Shown here in pieces: positions 1 through 7,217 of a stretch of 34,209 nucleotides of DNA. Below the pieces are notes generated by a model, which was not told where the DNA came from, searched no databases, and saw nothing but the letters and a program-made list of their open reading frames with translations. Source of the DNA: Gracilibacillus halophilus YIM-C55.5. GTDB lineage: Bacteria; Bacillota; Bacilli; Bacillales; Amphibacillaceae. The DNA lies in the NCBI RefSeq assembly GCF_000359605.1, contig NZ_APML01000056.1, positions 1-34,209 on the forward strand, written 5' to 3'. How positions within the stretch are numbered: the stretch's first letter is position 1; each line of letters opens with the position of its first letter. Both the position numbers and the translations under genes were made by a program.

Positions 1-106
1 ATGCGTCAAACAGAGAAAAGAGAAGCAGCTGTTAGCCTCGAAAAATAAAGAATGGCGCTTTTTCTGAAAACAAAATATTCACTCATCATCTGAATCCATT
101 TCCTAA

Positions 107-135
107 GTCATGTTTACCTTTCGTTCGCATACAAT
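107..135 (+). promoter_or_regulatory. SigE-like promoter of asnO
   Basis: CATACAAT at 128-135 matches the sigma-E -10 consensus, and GTCATGTT at 107-114 resembles the sigma-E -35 element with 13 bases between the two. The start codon is about 40 bases downstream. In B. subtilis asnO (yisO) is a sporulation-associated asparagine synthetase gene, so a mother-cell promoter is plausible. The match is by eye only. Confidence 0.5.
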
Positions 136-178
136 AGGGGAAGTGATGGCATTTGCGAGAAAGGTGTGACAAACATCC

Positions 179-2014
179 ATGTGTGGAATAACAGGTTGGA
201 TTGATTTTACGAGAAACATCAGTCAAGAACGTGCGTCAATAGAGAAAATGACTGCTGCCATTAAGCATCGTGGACCAGATGAAGAAAATCATTGGTTGGA
301 TCGGCATATCGGTTTTGGTCATCAGCGTTTAATTGTCGTTGATCCAGACGGTGGAAAGCAACCCATGAAGCAGCAAGAATATGTCATGGTCTATAACGGT
401 GAATTATATAACACCGAAGATGTACGCAAGGAATTAATGAAAGCTGGCTGGCAGTTTGATTCTCATTCGGATACAGAAGTACTGCTAAAAAGTTATATCG
501 AATGGGGCGAAGCACATGTTGAAAAGTTAAACGGAATTTTTGCTTATGCTATTTGGGACCCAAAACGTGAACAACTTTTCTTAGCTCGGGATCGCTTAGG
601 GGTCAAACCGCTTTTCTTTGCCCAACATCAAAAAGGGTTATTATTTGCTTCAGAATTAAAAGCTATATTAGCACATGATGAAATCAAACCGTCAGTATCT
701 GAAGAAGGTCTTTCGGAGATTTTTGCTTTAGGTCCATCGCGAACACCTGGTCATGGAGTGTTTGATGGTCTTGAAGAATTGCGCGCTGCACATATCGGTA
801 TTTTCGACCGCAATGGATGGAAAACTGTACGTTATTGGAATGTGCAAAGTAAGCCCCACACAGAATCACTCGAAGAAACAGCACAAACGATCCGAACACT
901 GCTCACAGATGCTGTTGAACGACAACTTGTTTCCGATGTGCCTCTTGGGACATTTTTATCAGGTGGTGTGGATTCAAGCGCGATTACTGCCATCGCTTCG
1001 AACCAATTACAAAAACAGAAACGAGTACCCCTTCAAACCTTTTCAATTGATTATGTAGACAATGATCAATACTTTCAAAAAAGCAGTTTTCAGCCAAATC
1101 AAGATCGACCGTTTATTCAAAAAATGGTGGAGACGCTTGATACGTCACATCATACATTTGAAATCGATCATGAGACGTTAGTTGATTTATTAAAAGATGC
1201 CGTCACTTATCGTGATTTACCTGGAATGGCTGATGTTGATGCGTCTTTATTATGGTTTTGTCAGCAAACCAAGCAACACGTGACCGTCGCATTATCAGGT
1301 GAATGTGCAGATGAAATTTTTGGTGGCTATCCGTGGTTTTACCGAGAGGATGACTTGAATCGTGAAGGTTTTCCTTGGATACGTTCATCTGAAGTTAGGC
1401 AACATTTATTGAACCAACGATTACAGGAGAAGTTGAACTTAAAAAAATATGCCCTTACTCGTTTTCATGAAACGACACAAGAAACGCCGTTATTAGAGAG
1501 TGAATCAGAAGAAGAAGCGAAACGTAGACAGATGTTTTATGTGAATATGCATTGGTTTATGGCGACGTTATTGGATCGAAAAGACCGTATGAGTATGGGA
1601 GCGGGATTTGAAGCAAGGGTGCCGTTCAGTGATCATCAATTAGTAGAATATATTTGGAACGTACCATGGGAAATGAAGACGGTAGGTGGTCGAGAAAAAG
1701 GAATTTTACGCAAAGCTCTTGAAGGAATTTTACCAGATGATATTTTGTACCGTAAGAAAAGTCCGTACCCGAAAACGCACCATCCTGCTTATACGAAAGC
1801 AGTAGTGAATTGGATGGAAGAAATTATTCAAGACCCCGATGCAAGGCTGTTTGATGTGTTGGATAGAAAATCAGTTCGTCAGCTTGTCGACGGAAAGGCA
1901 AGTAACATTCAAGCACCATGGTTTGGTCAATTAATGACTGGACCGCAGTTGATTGCCCATTTAGCCCAAATTGATTATTGGTTGCGAACATATGATGTGT
2001 CGATTAACGTGTAA
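179..2014 (+). CDS. asnO: Asparagine synthetase (glutamine-hydrolysing), AsnO type
   Basis: Converts aspartate, glutamine and ATP to asparagine in the cytoplasm. The protein has 611 residues, the size of the B. subtilis AsnO/AsnB3 type. The N-terminal class II glutaminase domain begins MCGITGW, so Cys2 becomes the nucleophile after Met removal; RGPDEENHW and the DRLGVKPLF region are typical of the domain. The C-terminal synthetase domain carries the PP-loop SGGVDSSA at about residues 261-268 and SGECADEIFGGYPW further on. AAAGGTGTGA about 9 bases upstream serves as ribosome binding site. A SigE-like promoter precedes it and a bidirectional terminator follows at 2140-2173. The paralogue call (AsnO rather than AsnB or AsnH) rests on size, promoter and general resemblance. 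Confidence 0.9.
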   Translation: MCGITGWIDFTRNISQERASIEKMTAAIKHRGPDEENHWLDRHIGFGHQRLIVVDPDGGKQPMKQQEYVMVYNGELYNTEDVRKELMKAGWQFDSHSDTEVLLKSYIEWGEAHVEKLNGIFAYAIWDPKREQLFLARDRLGVKPLFFAQHQKGLLFASELKAILAHDEIKPSVSEEGLSEIFALGPSRTPGHGVFDGLEELRAAHIGIFDRNGWKTVRYWNVQSKPHTESLEETAQTIRTLLTDAVERQLVSDVPLGTFLSGGVDSSAITAIASNQLQKQKRVPLQTFSIDYVDNDQYFQKSSFQPNQDRPFIQKMVETLDTSHHTFEIDHETLVDLLKDAVTYRDLPGMADVDASLLWFCQQTKQHVTVALSGECADEIFGGYPWFYREDDLNREGFPWIRSSEVRQHLLNQRLQEKLNLKKYALTRFHETTQETPLLESESEEEAKRRQMFYVNMHWFMATLLDRKDRMSMGAGFEARVPFSDHQLVEYIWNVPWEMKTVGGREKGILRKALEGILPDDILYRKKSPYPKTHHPAYTKAVVNWMEEIIQDPDARLFDVLDRKSVRQLVDGKASNIQAPWFGQLMTGPQLIAHLAQIDYWLRTYDVSINV

Positions 2015-2043
2015 GAGTAGACCGAAAGAAGTGACGCATAAAC

Positions 2044-2160
2044 ATGAATCTGTTTACGTATCTCATTCCTCTTATCTGCATTGTTGTGCTGTTTGTCATT
2101 TATTGTATTCGTATCAAACTTGTTCATAAATATAAAAAGAAAAGCTCCCGAATGAAATAG
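2044..2160 (+). CDS. Possible 38-residue single-pass membrane peptide
   Basis: This short ORF runs from ATG 2044 to TAG 2158-2160 and lies 29 bases after asnO. It encodes MNLFTYLIPLICIVVLFVIY, then a lysine- and arginine-rich tail (residues 21-38). The pattern is one hydrophobic helix with a basic cytoplasmic tail. The ribosome binding site (AAAGAAGTGA) is weak and distant. The last codons overlap the left arm of the terminator hairpin at 2140-2173, which is odd and may mean the ORF is fortuitous. No family is recognised. Confidence 0.4.
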   Translation: MNLFTYLIPLICIVVLFVIYCIRIKLVHKYKKKSSRMK

Positions 2161-2173
2161 TTCGGGAGCTTTT
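2140..2173. terminator. Bidirectional terminator between asnO and the anti-sigma gene
   Basis: A perfect 13-bp stem, AAAAGCTCCCGAA (2140-2152) with TTCGGGAGCTTTT (2161-2173), encloses an 8-base loop. A-runs and T-runs on both sides let it terminate both the asnO transcript and the opposing sigma/anti-sigma transcript. Confidence 0.9.
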
Positions 2174-2193
2174 CATTCATTTTATGAAGAACA

Positions 2194-3021
2194 TCAGCTT
2201 CCCCATTGACCCTGAGCGAGTGCGACTACTTTCCATTCACCTATTTGATTTTGTTCAAATACGATATTTAAGCTATGCCAACCCATCTCGTGTTCGCCTT
2301 CTTTATAAAATTCAACGGCATGAGATTCGGGGAAATAAGATTGAATATTCTTTTTAATCGTCCCGCGTGATTCAAACTGGTCGAACGTGATTTCGTCCGC
2401 TGATTGATAATCGCTAGGGTACATATATTCTGAATGAAATTGTTTTGGTGTCATCTCAATGGCTCGTCCGCTACCATCCTCGGTCCCCCATTGATAAACC
2501 GTCGAATCCGTCATAAAAGTAGATATTTCATCTTGTGAAAATGTTTGATGACGATCTTTCAAATTTACAGATGGAGAGAAGAGAATCCCTTTTTCTGCAT
2601 GAGCGTAACTGGCGAGTGATTGATAATCCTCGTTAGCTAATAAGGTAACAATTTGATTCGCTTGCTCACGTAATAGCGTTTCGGTATCTGTGTTTTCTTG
2701 AATCGTGAGCTTATCATTTTCACTTTGAGGATTGTTTTCAGGGTTGTCTGTGGCAGTGATTTCTCTATCTGTTTGTTTGTCTGCTTGTTGAAAAAATTCA
2801 CTTCCAGTTAGTGCAATGAATGAAAAAATCATAATCACCGCAACACTTGCTACACCTATCGTAAATCGTTTCATACGGACCGTTTTTCTTTCTTTTTGGT
2901 CGAGGTGAGCGGCTGTTTCCATTAATTGTTGCTGTATTTCTTCTTTTTTCTCTCGTTTCATTTGATAGTTCGGTAGAGAACGAATCTCTTTATTCAGTTG
3001 TTGATCTTTTTCTTCATCCAT
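2194..3021 (-). CDS. Putative membrane anti-sigma factor paired with the ECF sigma factor
   Basis: The protein has 275 residues from ATG 3021; an in-frame GTG at 3033 is possible, but AAAGGTGG is well spaced from the ATG. The charged cytoplasmic N-terminal part (about 45 residues, heptad-like K/E/Q-rich) precedes one membrane segment at about residues 50-70 (FTIGVASVAVIMIFSFIAL). A Q/D/E/T-rich linker and an extracytoplasmic domain of about 160 residues follow. The topology and the 8-base overlap with the sigma gene are classic for ECF anti-sigma factors, which sequester sigma at the membrane until a signal arrives. No zinc-binding HxxxCxxC motif is visible, so it is not a ZAS-type anti-sigma. 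The outer domain contains GILFSPSVN and a conserved-looking WKVVALAQGQW end; I do not recognise a named family. Confidence 0.7.
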   Translation of the reverse strand: MDEEKDQQLNKEIRSLPNYQMKREKKEEIQQQLMETAAHLDQKERKTVRMKRFTIGVASVAVIMIFSFIALTGSEFFQQADKQTDREITATDNPENNPQSENDKLTIQENTDTETLLREQANQIVTLLANEDYQSLASYAHAEKGILFSPSVNLKDRHQTFSQDEISTFMTDSTVYQWGTEDGSGRAIEMTPKQFHSEYMYPSDYQSADEITFDQFESRGTIKKNIQSYFPESHAVEFYKEGEHEMGWHSLNIVFEQNQIGEWKVVALAQGQWGS

Positions 3022-3526
3022 GGTCAGCACCACCTTTCATTTTTCGCAATGACTTTAAGGCACGGGAGTAAGTTGTTCGCACCTTCTGATTTGACCAATC
3101 TAGGACTTCAGCTGTCTCGGCTACTGACAATTCTTGTATCCCATGAAGGATCACGACATCTCGATAATTTTTTCTTAATGATTGAATCAACTGGTAGAGT
3201 TCCTGATTACGCACTTCTTGATCGATGAACGTTTCTGGTGTTTCATGATCGCCAATATGAAATGCATCTTCCAAGGGCTTTGAATAGTGTAAGGCCCGTC
3301 GTTTCTTTTTACGGACGTCATCAATCGCTAAGTTCCTAGCAATACTAATGAGCCAAGTTTTTGGACTGGACTTTCCAGAGAAGCGATGTGCATGCTTCAT
3401 CGCTTTAATAAAGACTTCTTGTACAAGGTCTTCCGTATCAGTTCTACCGGTAAAATACACTAAGAAGTTATAGATATCTTGATGGTACCATTGAAACCAT
3501 TCGGAAACGATTGTTTGTCTAGACAT
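3014..3526 (-). CDS. ECF-type RNA polymerase sigma factor
   Basis: The protein has 170 residues, the normal length for the family. Region 2 lies in the N-terminal half, with YNFLVYFTGR, TEDLVQEVFIKAMKHAHRF (the 2.2 core-binding signature) and KTWLISIARNLAIDDVRKKK (regions 2.3-2.4). Region 4 (about residues 108-165) holds the helix-turn-helix ELSVAETAEVLDWSNQKVRT and ends in SRALKSLRKM. It directs core RNA polymerase to a small stress regulon. Its TGA overlaps the anti-sigma start by 8 bases, so the two are probably translationally coupled. A possible autoregulatory ECF promoter lies upstream. Resemblance to the SigX/SigM/SigV group is general; I do not assign a subgroup. Confidence 0.9.
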   Translation of the reverse strand: MSRQTIVSEWFQWYHQDIYNFLVYFTGRTDTEDLVQEVFIKAMKHAHRFSGKSSPKTWLISIARNLAIDDVRKKKRRALHYSKPLEDAFHIGDHETPETFIDQEVRNQELYQLIQSLRKNYRDVVILHGIQELSVAETAEVLDWSNQKVRTTYSRALKSLRKMKGGADHG

Positions 3527-3562
3527 ATCTTGTTGCCTCCGATTTCATTTTTCATTATATAA

Positions 3563-3588
3563 GACGCATATGAATGGTGTTTGTGTCA
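3563..3588 (-). promoter_or_regulatory. Candidate autoregulatory ECF promoter
   Basis: On the minus strand TGACAC (3588-3583) is followed after exactly 16 bases by CGTC (3566-3563). ECF promoters of Bacillus typically read TGAAAC, 16 bases, then CGTC/CGTA, so only one -35 base differs. It is about 37 bases upstream of the sigma start. Autoregulation is usual for this class but is inferred here. Confidence 0.45.
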
Positions 3589-3610
3589 CTTATTTTCACA
3601 AAACTTTCGA

Positions 3611-3638
3611 TTGACTTTCATTTTGCAGAATGGATAAT
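3611..3638 (+). promoter_or_regulatory. SigA-type promoter of the GH13-like gene
   Basis: TTGACT (3611-3616) and GATAAT (3633-3638) are separated by 16 bases and lie just upstream of the AAAGGAG ribosome binding site. It faces away from the ECF promoter, so the 147-bp intergenic region holds two divergent promoters. Confidence 0.6.
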
Positions 3639-3673
3639 AGAGAAGTGTAGACGTATAAAAAAAGGAGTTCCTT

Positions 3674-5089
3674 ATGAAACAAAAAATTTGGTTATGTATA
3701 TGGCTTATTTGGATGATTAGCTTTAGTTTTACTATAACGGTCATAGCTAATGAGAATCAAGCTAGTGACGAAATGTATTATATTTTAGTTGACCGTTTTA
3801 CGAACGGGACATCGGTAAACGATCGTCAAGTCAATCTTGATGATCCAAATGCATTTCATGGAGGCGACTTAGCTGGTGTGAATCAACAATTGTCTCACGT
3901 ACAACAATTAGGTATGGAAACGATCAATATAAGCCCAGTGATGGAAACGGATGTGTATCATGGATTTGCCGTCACTGATTTTCGAAGTGTTTCATCACAT
4001 TTTGGTTCATTAGAGGATTTGCAACAACTTGTAGCTTCAGCTCACGATAAAAATATGAAAGTAATTCTTGATTTTCCACTTACACAAATGTCAGAAGATC
4101 ATTCATGGGTCGAGAATCGTCCAGAATGGGTCATTCGAGCGGATGAAAATCCAGAGAGTCAAATGCCACGTCCCGATTTTCAAGAGTCAGAAGTCGTTGA
4201 TTATTTTGTTGAGACGATTTCATTTTGGCTAGATGAAGCGAATGTCGATGGTTTTCATTTTTATGCTGATGCTCAAATCCCTGATCACGTAATGAACACA
4301 TTCGTGGATACCGTTCATCAAAAAGGGGATCATACAGCGATCGTTGACGGGAGAGCAACAAATGAAGGCATGCAAATGAATCAATCATTGCAGCAACAAA
4401 TGACGTCGGTTTTTAAACAAGCAGGAACATCTTTAGAACCGCTATTTGCATCAGAAAATTCTTCTAAACAAGAAGATGTGTTGTTTTTAGAAAGCTTGAC
4501 GACCAACCGTTTTGCTTATGAAGCAGTACAAGCAGAACATAATCCGGTAACAAGGGTGAAATTGGCATTAACATACATGTATACAGTCCCTGGTCAACCG
4601 ATGTTGTATCAAGGATTAGAGGTGCCAATGGACAATGGTAAACCAACACCTGATCATCGTATGGCACGGATCAATCAAACAGAGGAAGAAGTGGTTCAAC
4701 GAATTGAAAAGCTATCTGAATTACGTAGTCAATATCCGGCACTTGTTGATGGAGAGCTTGAATATATTGAACAGGAAGGAGCAATGTCTGTTTATAAGCG
4801 ACAATTGAATGACCAAGAAATTTACATCGCTATCAACAATGATGAAGTGACACAGATGGCTGAGCTTGAATCCATTAGTGGAGCAAAACAATTACGTGGT
4901 GTGTTATATGATGATATTGTTCGAGAACAAGAAGATGGAACGCATCAAATGATTCTAGAACGAGAAACGGCAAATATTTTTATTGTTGAAGAGGATACTG
5001 GATTGAACTGGCCATTCTTAAGTTTTCTTATCGTTGTATTTGGCGGTTTTATTACCTTTGTGATTGTAATGACAAAGAAAAACACCTAA
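3674..5089 (+). CDS. Membrane-anchored GH13 (alpha-amylase-like) protein with degenerate active site
   Basis: The 471-residue protein has a signal peptide (about residues 1-26), a GH13 TIM-barrel-like region, a short C-terminal beta domain and one C-terminal membrane helix (about residues 446-466) with a KK tail. The family is shown by YYILVDRFTNG, AFHGGDLAGV, the FGSLEDLQQLV region, LALTYMYTVPGQPMLYQG and the C-terminal part. Every catalytic signature is altered. Motif I is DFPLTQ (133-138) instead of DxxxNH. Motif II is GFHFYADAQ (193-201), with Tyr197 where the nucleophile Asp should be and His195 for Arg. Motif III has Asp225 for the acid/base Glu. Motif IV is FLESLTTNRF (271-280), with Leu-Thr for His-Asp. 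The frame is intact and well expressed-looking (own promoter, AAAGGAG site, terminator). I infer a surface pseudoenzyme, perhaps binding glycans, rather than an amylase. It is divergent from the sigma/anti-sigma operon. Confidence 0.8.
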   Translation: MKQKIWLCIWLIWMISFSFTITVIANENQASDEMYYILVDRFTNGTSVNDRQVNLDDPNAFHGGDLAGVNQQLSHVQQLGMETINISPVMETDVYHGFAVTDFRSVSSHFGSLEDLQQLVASAHDKNMKVILDFPLTQMSEDHSWVENRPEWVIRADENPESQMPRPDFQESEVVDYFVETISFWLDEANVDGFHFYADAQIPDHVMNTFVDTVHQKGDHTAIVDGRATNEGMQMNQSLQQQMTSVFKQAGTSLEPLFASENSSKQEDVLFLESLTTNRFAYEAVQAEHNPVTRVKLALTYMYTVPGQPMLYQGLEVPMDNGKPTPDHRMARINQTEEEVVQRIEKLSELRSQYPALVDGELEYIEQEGAMSVYKRQLNDQEIYIAINNDEVTQMAELESISGAKQLRGVLYDDIVREQEDGTHQMILERETANIFIVEEDTGLNWPFLSFLIVVFGGFITFVIVMTKKNT

Positions 5090-5101
5090 GTTGTGATATA
5101 C

Positions 5102-5148
5102 AAAAAAAGACCATTATCTGTTTTTACTCAGATAATGTTCTTTTTTAT
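5102..5148. terminator. Bidirectional terminator between the GH13-like and SDR genes
   Basis: CATTATCTG and CAGATAATG form a 9-bp stem, extended by flanking A-run/T-run pairing with one mismatch. T-tracts lie on both strands, and it sits between two convergent genes. Confidence 0.85.
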
Positions 5149-5172
5149 CTTTTGTCTCACGTTTACAGTGTT

Positions 5173-6033
5173 TTAGATGATTTCGCCACCGTTAATATGA
5201 ATCGTTTGTCCAGTGATAAAACTTGCTTCATCGCTAGCGAGATAAACATAAGCAGGAGCAACTTCATAAGGTTGTCCAGGCCTTTGCATTTCACTATCTG
5301 ACCCAAACGTAGCGACCGCATTTTCATCAAAAGAAGCCGGAATAAGCGGCGTCCAAATCGGCCCTGGTGCGACACTATTTACTCGAATGCCTTTTGAAGC
5401 AAGTGAAGTGGATAAAGACTTCGTAAAAGTTGTGATCGCCCCTTTCGTACTTGAATAATCGATTAAATTTTGACTTCCTTTGAATGCGGTAATGGATGAA
5501 GTATTTATAATCGAACTGCCTTGGGATAAATGAGGAAGAGCTGCTCGTGTAAGGTAAAAATAAGAAAAGATATTGACGCGAAAGGTGTTTTCTAATTGTT
5601 CATCCGTTATATTGACAAAGTCTTGTTGAGGGAATTGTACGGCCGCATTATTGACAATGATATCAATCTTCCCATGTTCTTGTAGCGTTTTGTCCACAAT
5701 ATCGCCACAAAATGCACTTTGTGAGATATCACCACGAAATAAACTACAATGAACGCCCTCTTCTTCCACCCATTGTTTGGTTTCATTGGCATCTTGATCT
5801 TCGTTGTAATAGACAATCACAACGTCTGCGCCTTCTTTAGCAAAATGAATGCTAACTGAACGACCGATCCCACTATCTCCTCCTGTTATAATGGCCACTT
5901 TCCCTTTTAATCGATGGTTTCCCATATACGTTTTATTTACTGGAGCGGGAAGTGGATTCATTTTATATTCAAATCCCGGCTGATGGTTTTGATGTTGTTT
6001 CGGTAGAATTTCTCGTTTTTGTGTTGATGACAC
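5173..6033 (-). CDS. NAD(P)-dependent short-chain dehydrogenase, YdaD/YhdF/YhxC type
   Basis: The 286-residue protein is a classical SDR with the N-terminal extension (PKQHQNHQPGFEYKMNPLP) typical of the B. subtilis general stress proteins YdaD (GSP39), YhdF and YhxC. The cofactor site is TGGDSGIGR at about residues 51-59, followed by NNAAVQ, the catalytic Ser of INTSSITAFKGSQ and the YSSTKGA Tyr-Lys pair. APGPIWTPL and the C-terminal ITGQTIHINGGE complete the fold. Start is GTG at 6033 with GAGGAGG seven bases upstream. The substrate is unknown. A SigB-like sequence upstream would suit a stress role. It is convergent with the GH13-like gene and follows the DegV gene on the same strand. Confidence 0.9.
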   Translation of the reverse strand: MSSTQKREILPKQHQNHQPGFEYKMNPLPAPVNKTYMGNHRLKGKVAIITGGDSGIGRSVSIHFAKEGADVVIVYYNEDQDANETKQWVEEEGVHCSLFRGDISQSAFCGDIVDKTLQEHGKIDIIVNNAAVQFPQQDFVNITDEQLENTFRVNIFSYFYLTRAALPHLSQGSSIINTSSITAFKGSQNLIDYSSTKGAITTFTKSLSTSLASKGIRVNSVAPGPIWTPLIPASFDENAVATFGSDSEMQRPGQPYEVAPAYVYLASDEASFITGQTIHINGGEII

Positions 6034-6068
6034 GATGTTTCCTCCTCGTTTCTTCCAACATTTTATTC

Positions 6069-6094
6069 ATACCTTTTCCAGCCGGGGTGTAAAT
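6069..6094 (-). promoter_or_regulatory. Possible SigB-like promoter of the SDR gene
   Basis: Minus-strand ATTTAC (6094-6089), a 14-base spacer and AGGTAT (6074-6069) resemble the sigma-B consensus GTTTAA / GGGTAT with several mismatches. Homologous genes in B. subtilis belong to the general stress regulon, which raises the prior. It remains a weak match. Confidence 0.3.
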
Positions 6095-6101
6095 ATTCAA
6101 T

Positions 6102-6965
6102 TTACGTAAGTGGGGATTCATTCAAGAAAAAGAGAGCAATGGTACCAGGGCCTGCATGCGAACCAATCGAAGATCCGACCATATTTATTTTGATATCGTT
6201 GACCTCCCATTTTTCACGAATCATATCTGCTAATAATTGGGCTGTGTCCTCAGCATCACCATGACTAATCGCAATCGTTTGGTTACTCAAGTCTTGCCCT
6301 CTCTCTTCCATGATCTCAATCATTCGTTTATAGACTTTTTTTGAGCCACGGATTTTCTCTAAAGGTATTAATTTTCCGTCTTCTACATGTAATAACGGTT
6401 TTACTTTTAATAAAGTACCAACAAACGCTGCTGTTTTACTTACCCGACCACCGCGATATAAGTATTCCAAATCATCTACGGTAAAAATATGTTCCATATG
6501 CTCATAATGATGCTGAGCTGTTGTTAAAATTTCATCGATCGATGCGCCTTGTTTGGCTTGTTTGGCTGCATGATAGACGACGAGTCCATAGCCTAAAGAT
6601 GCACATTTCGTATCGATGACATGTAATTTAAAATCAGGATAGCTTTCCTTCACTTCTGATTCCATCAATTTGGCTGCTTGATAAGTTCCTGATAGTTCGG
6701 ATGAAAAAGCAAGATAAATAGCTGGTTGTTTCGCTTTTGCGTATCTTTCGAATGTTTCTTTAAATTGTTGTGGGCTCACTTGTGCTGTTTTTGGTGCCTT
6801 TCCTTCTCGCATGACGTCATAGATGGTTTTAGCCGAAATCGTTTTTCCGTCTTCATATTCGTTTTGATCCAGTTGCACAGTTAACGGAAGCATTTCAATA
6901 TCTAACGATTCATAATCTTCATTTGTTAAGTCACATGCGGAATCGGCGATAATTTGCACATTCAT
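6102..6965 (-). CDS. yitS: DegV family fatty-acid-binding protein (YitS-like)
   Basis: The 287-residue protein opens with VQIIADSACDL, the DegV hallmark, and contains TAQVSPQQF, YLAFSSELSGTYQAA (the fatty-acid carboxylate-binding Ser region), DTKCASLGYGL and GSSIGSHAGPGTIALFF near the end. DegV/FakB proteins present exogenous fatty acids to the FakA kinase for phosphorylation and entry into phospholipid synthesis. No FakA gene is in the window. Start is ATG 6965 behind AAGGAG. It is divergent from yitT, as are neighbouring yit genes in B. subtilis, which supports the yitS name. Confidence 0.9.
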   Translation of the reverse strand: MNVQIIADSACDLTNEDYESLDIEMLPLTVQLDQNEYEDGKTISAKTIYDVMREGKAPKTAQVSPQQFKETFERYAKAKQPAIYLAFSSELSGTYQAAKLMESEVKESYPDFKLHVIDTKCASLGYGLVVYHAAKQAKQGASIDEILTTAQHHYEHMEHIFTVDDLEYLYRGGRVSKTAAFVGTLLKVKPLLHVEDGKLIPLEKIRGSKKVYKRMIEIMEERGQDLSNQTIAISHGDAEDTAQLLADMIREKWEVNDIKINMVGSSIGSHAGPGTIALFFLNESPLT

Positions 6966-7100
6966 TTTGATGATCTCCTTCCAATCATATATTCATCTGT
7001 GTATGCAAGTCGTAATTTTGCTTACTATAAGTGTACGTGTAGGTGAGCATTTCGTCAAAATGGATCTCGTTTATTTTTAAAGTTTTTGATTAGTTAATGA

Positions 7101-7129
7101 TTGAAAAGGGAATGAAAAATAGGTAGAAT
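7101..7129 (+). promoter_or_regulatory. SigA-type promoter upstream of yitT
   Basis: TTGAAA (7101-7106) and TAGAAT (7124-7129) with a 17-base spacer, about 90 bases ahead of the start codon. Confidence 0.5.
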
Positions 7130-7217
7130 GGCATATCGTTGGCACGTCATGTTTTCACCACTCACGTAATAAGAATCAAGTTTGTCTTACTTGATTTGAT
7201 GATAAGGGGGAATCTCT

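Noticed and set aside
1..67. Possible C-terminal remnant of an upstream gene, open from the left edge to TGA 65-67 (lysine-rich)
   Set aside because: All frames are open for only 15-22 codons, none shows a recognisable motif, and there is no terminator after it, so no gene can be supported.
3640..3660. CGTA near 3652 as an ECF -10 element for the GH13-like gene
   Set aside because: The bases at the matching -35 position (ATGGAT) do not contain the AAC core, and a good SigA promoter lies just upstream.
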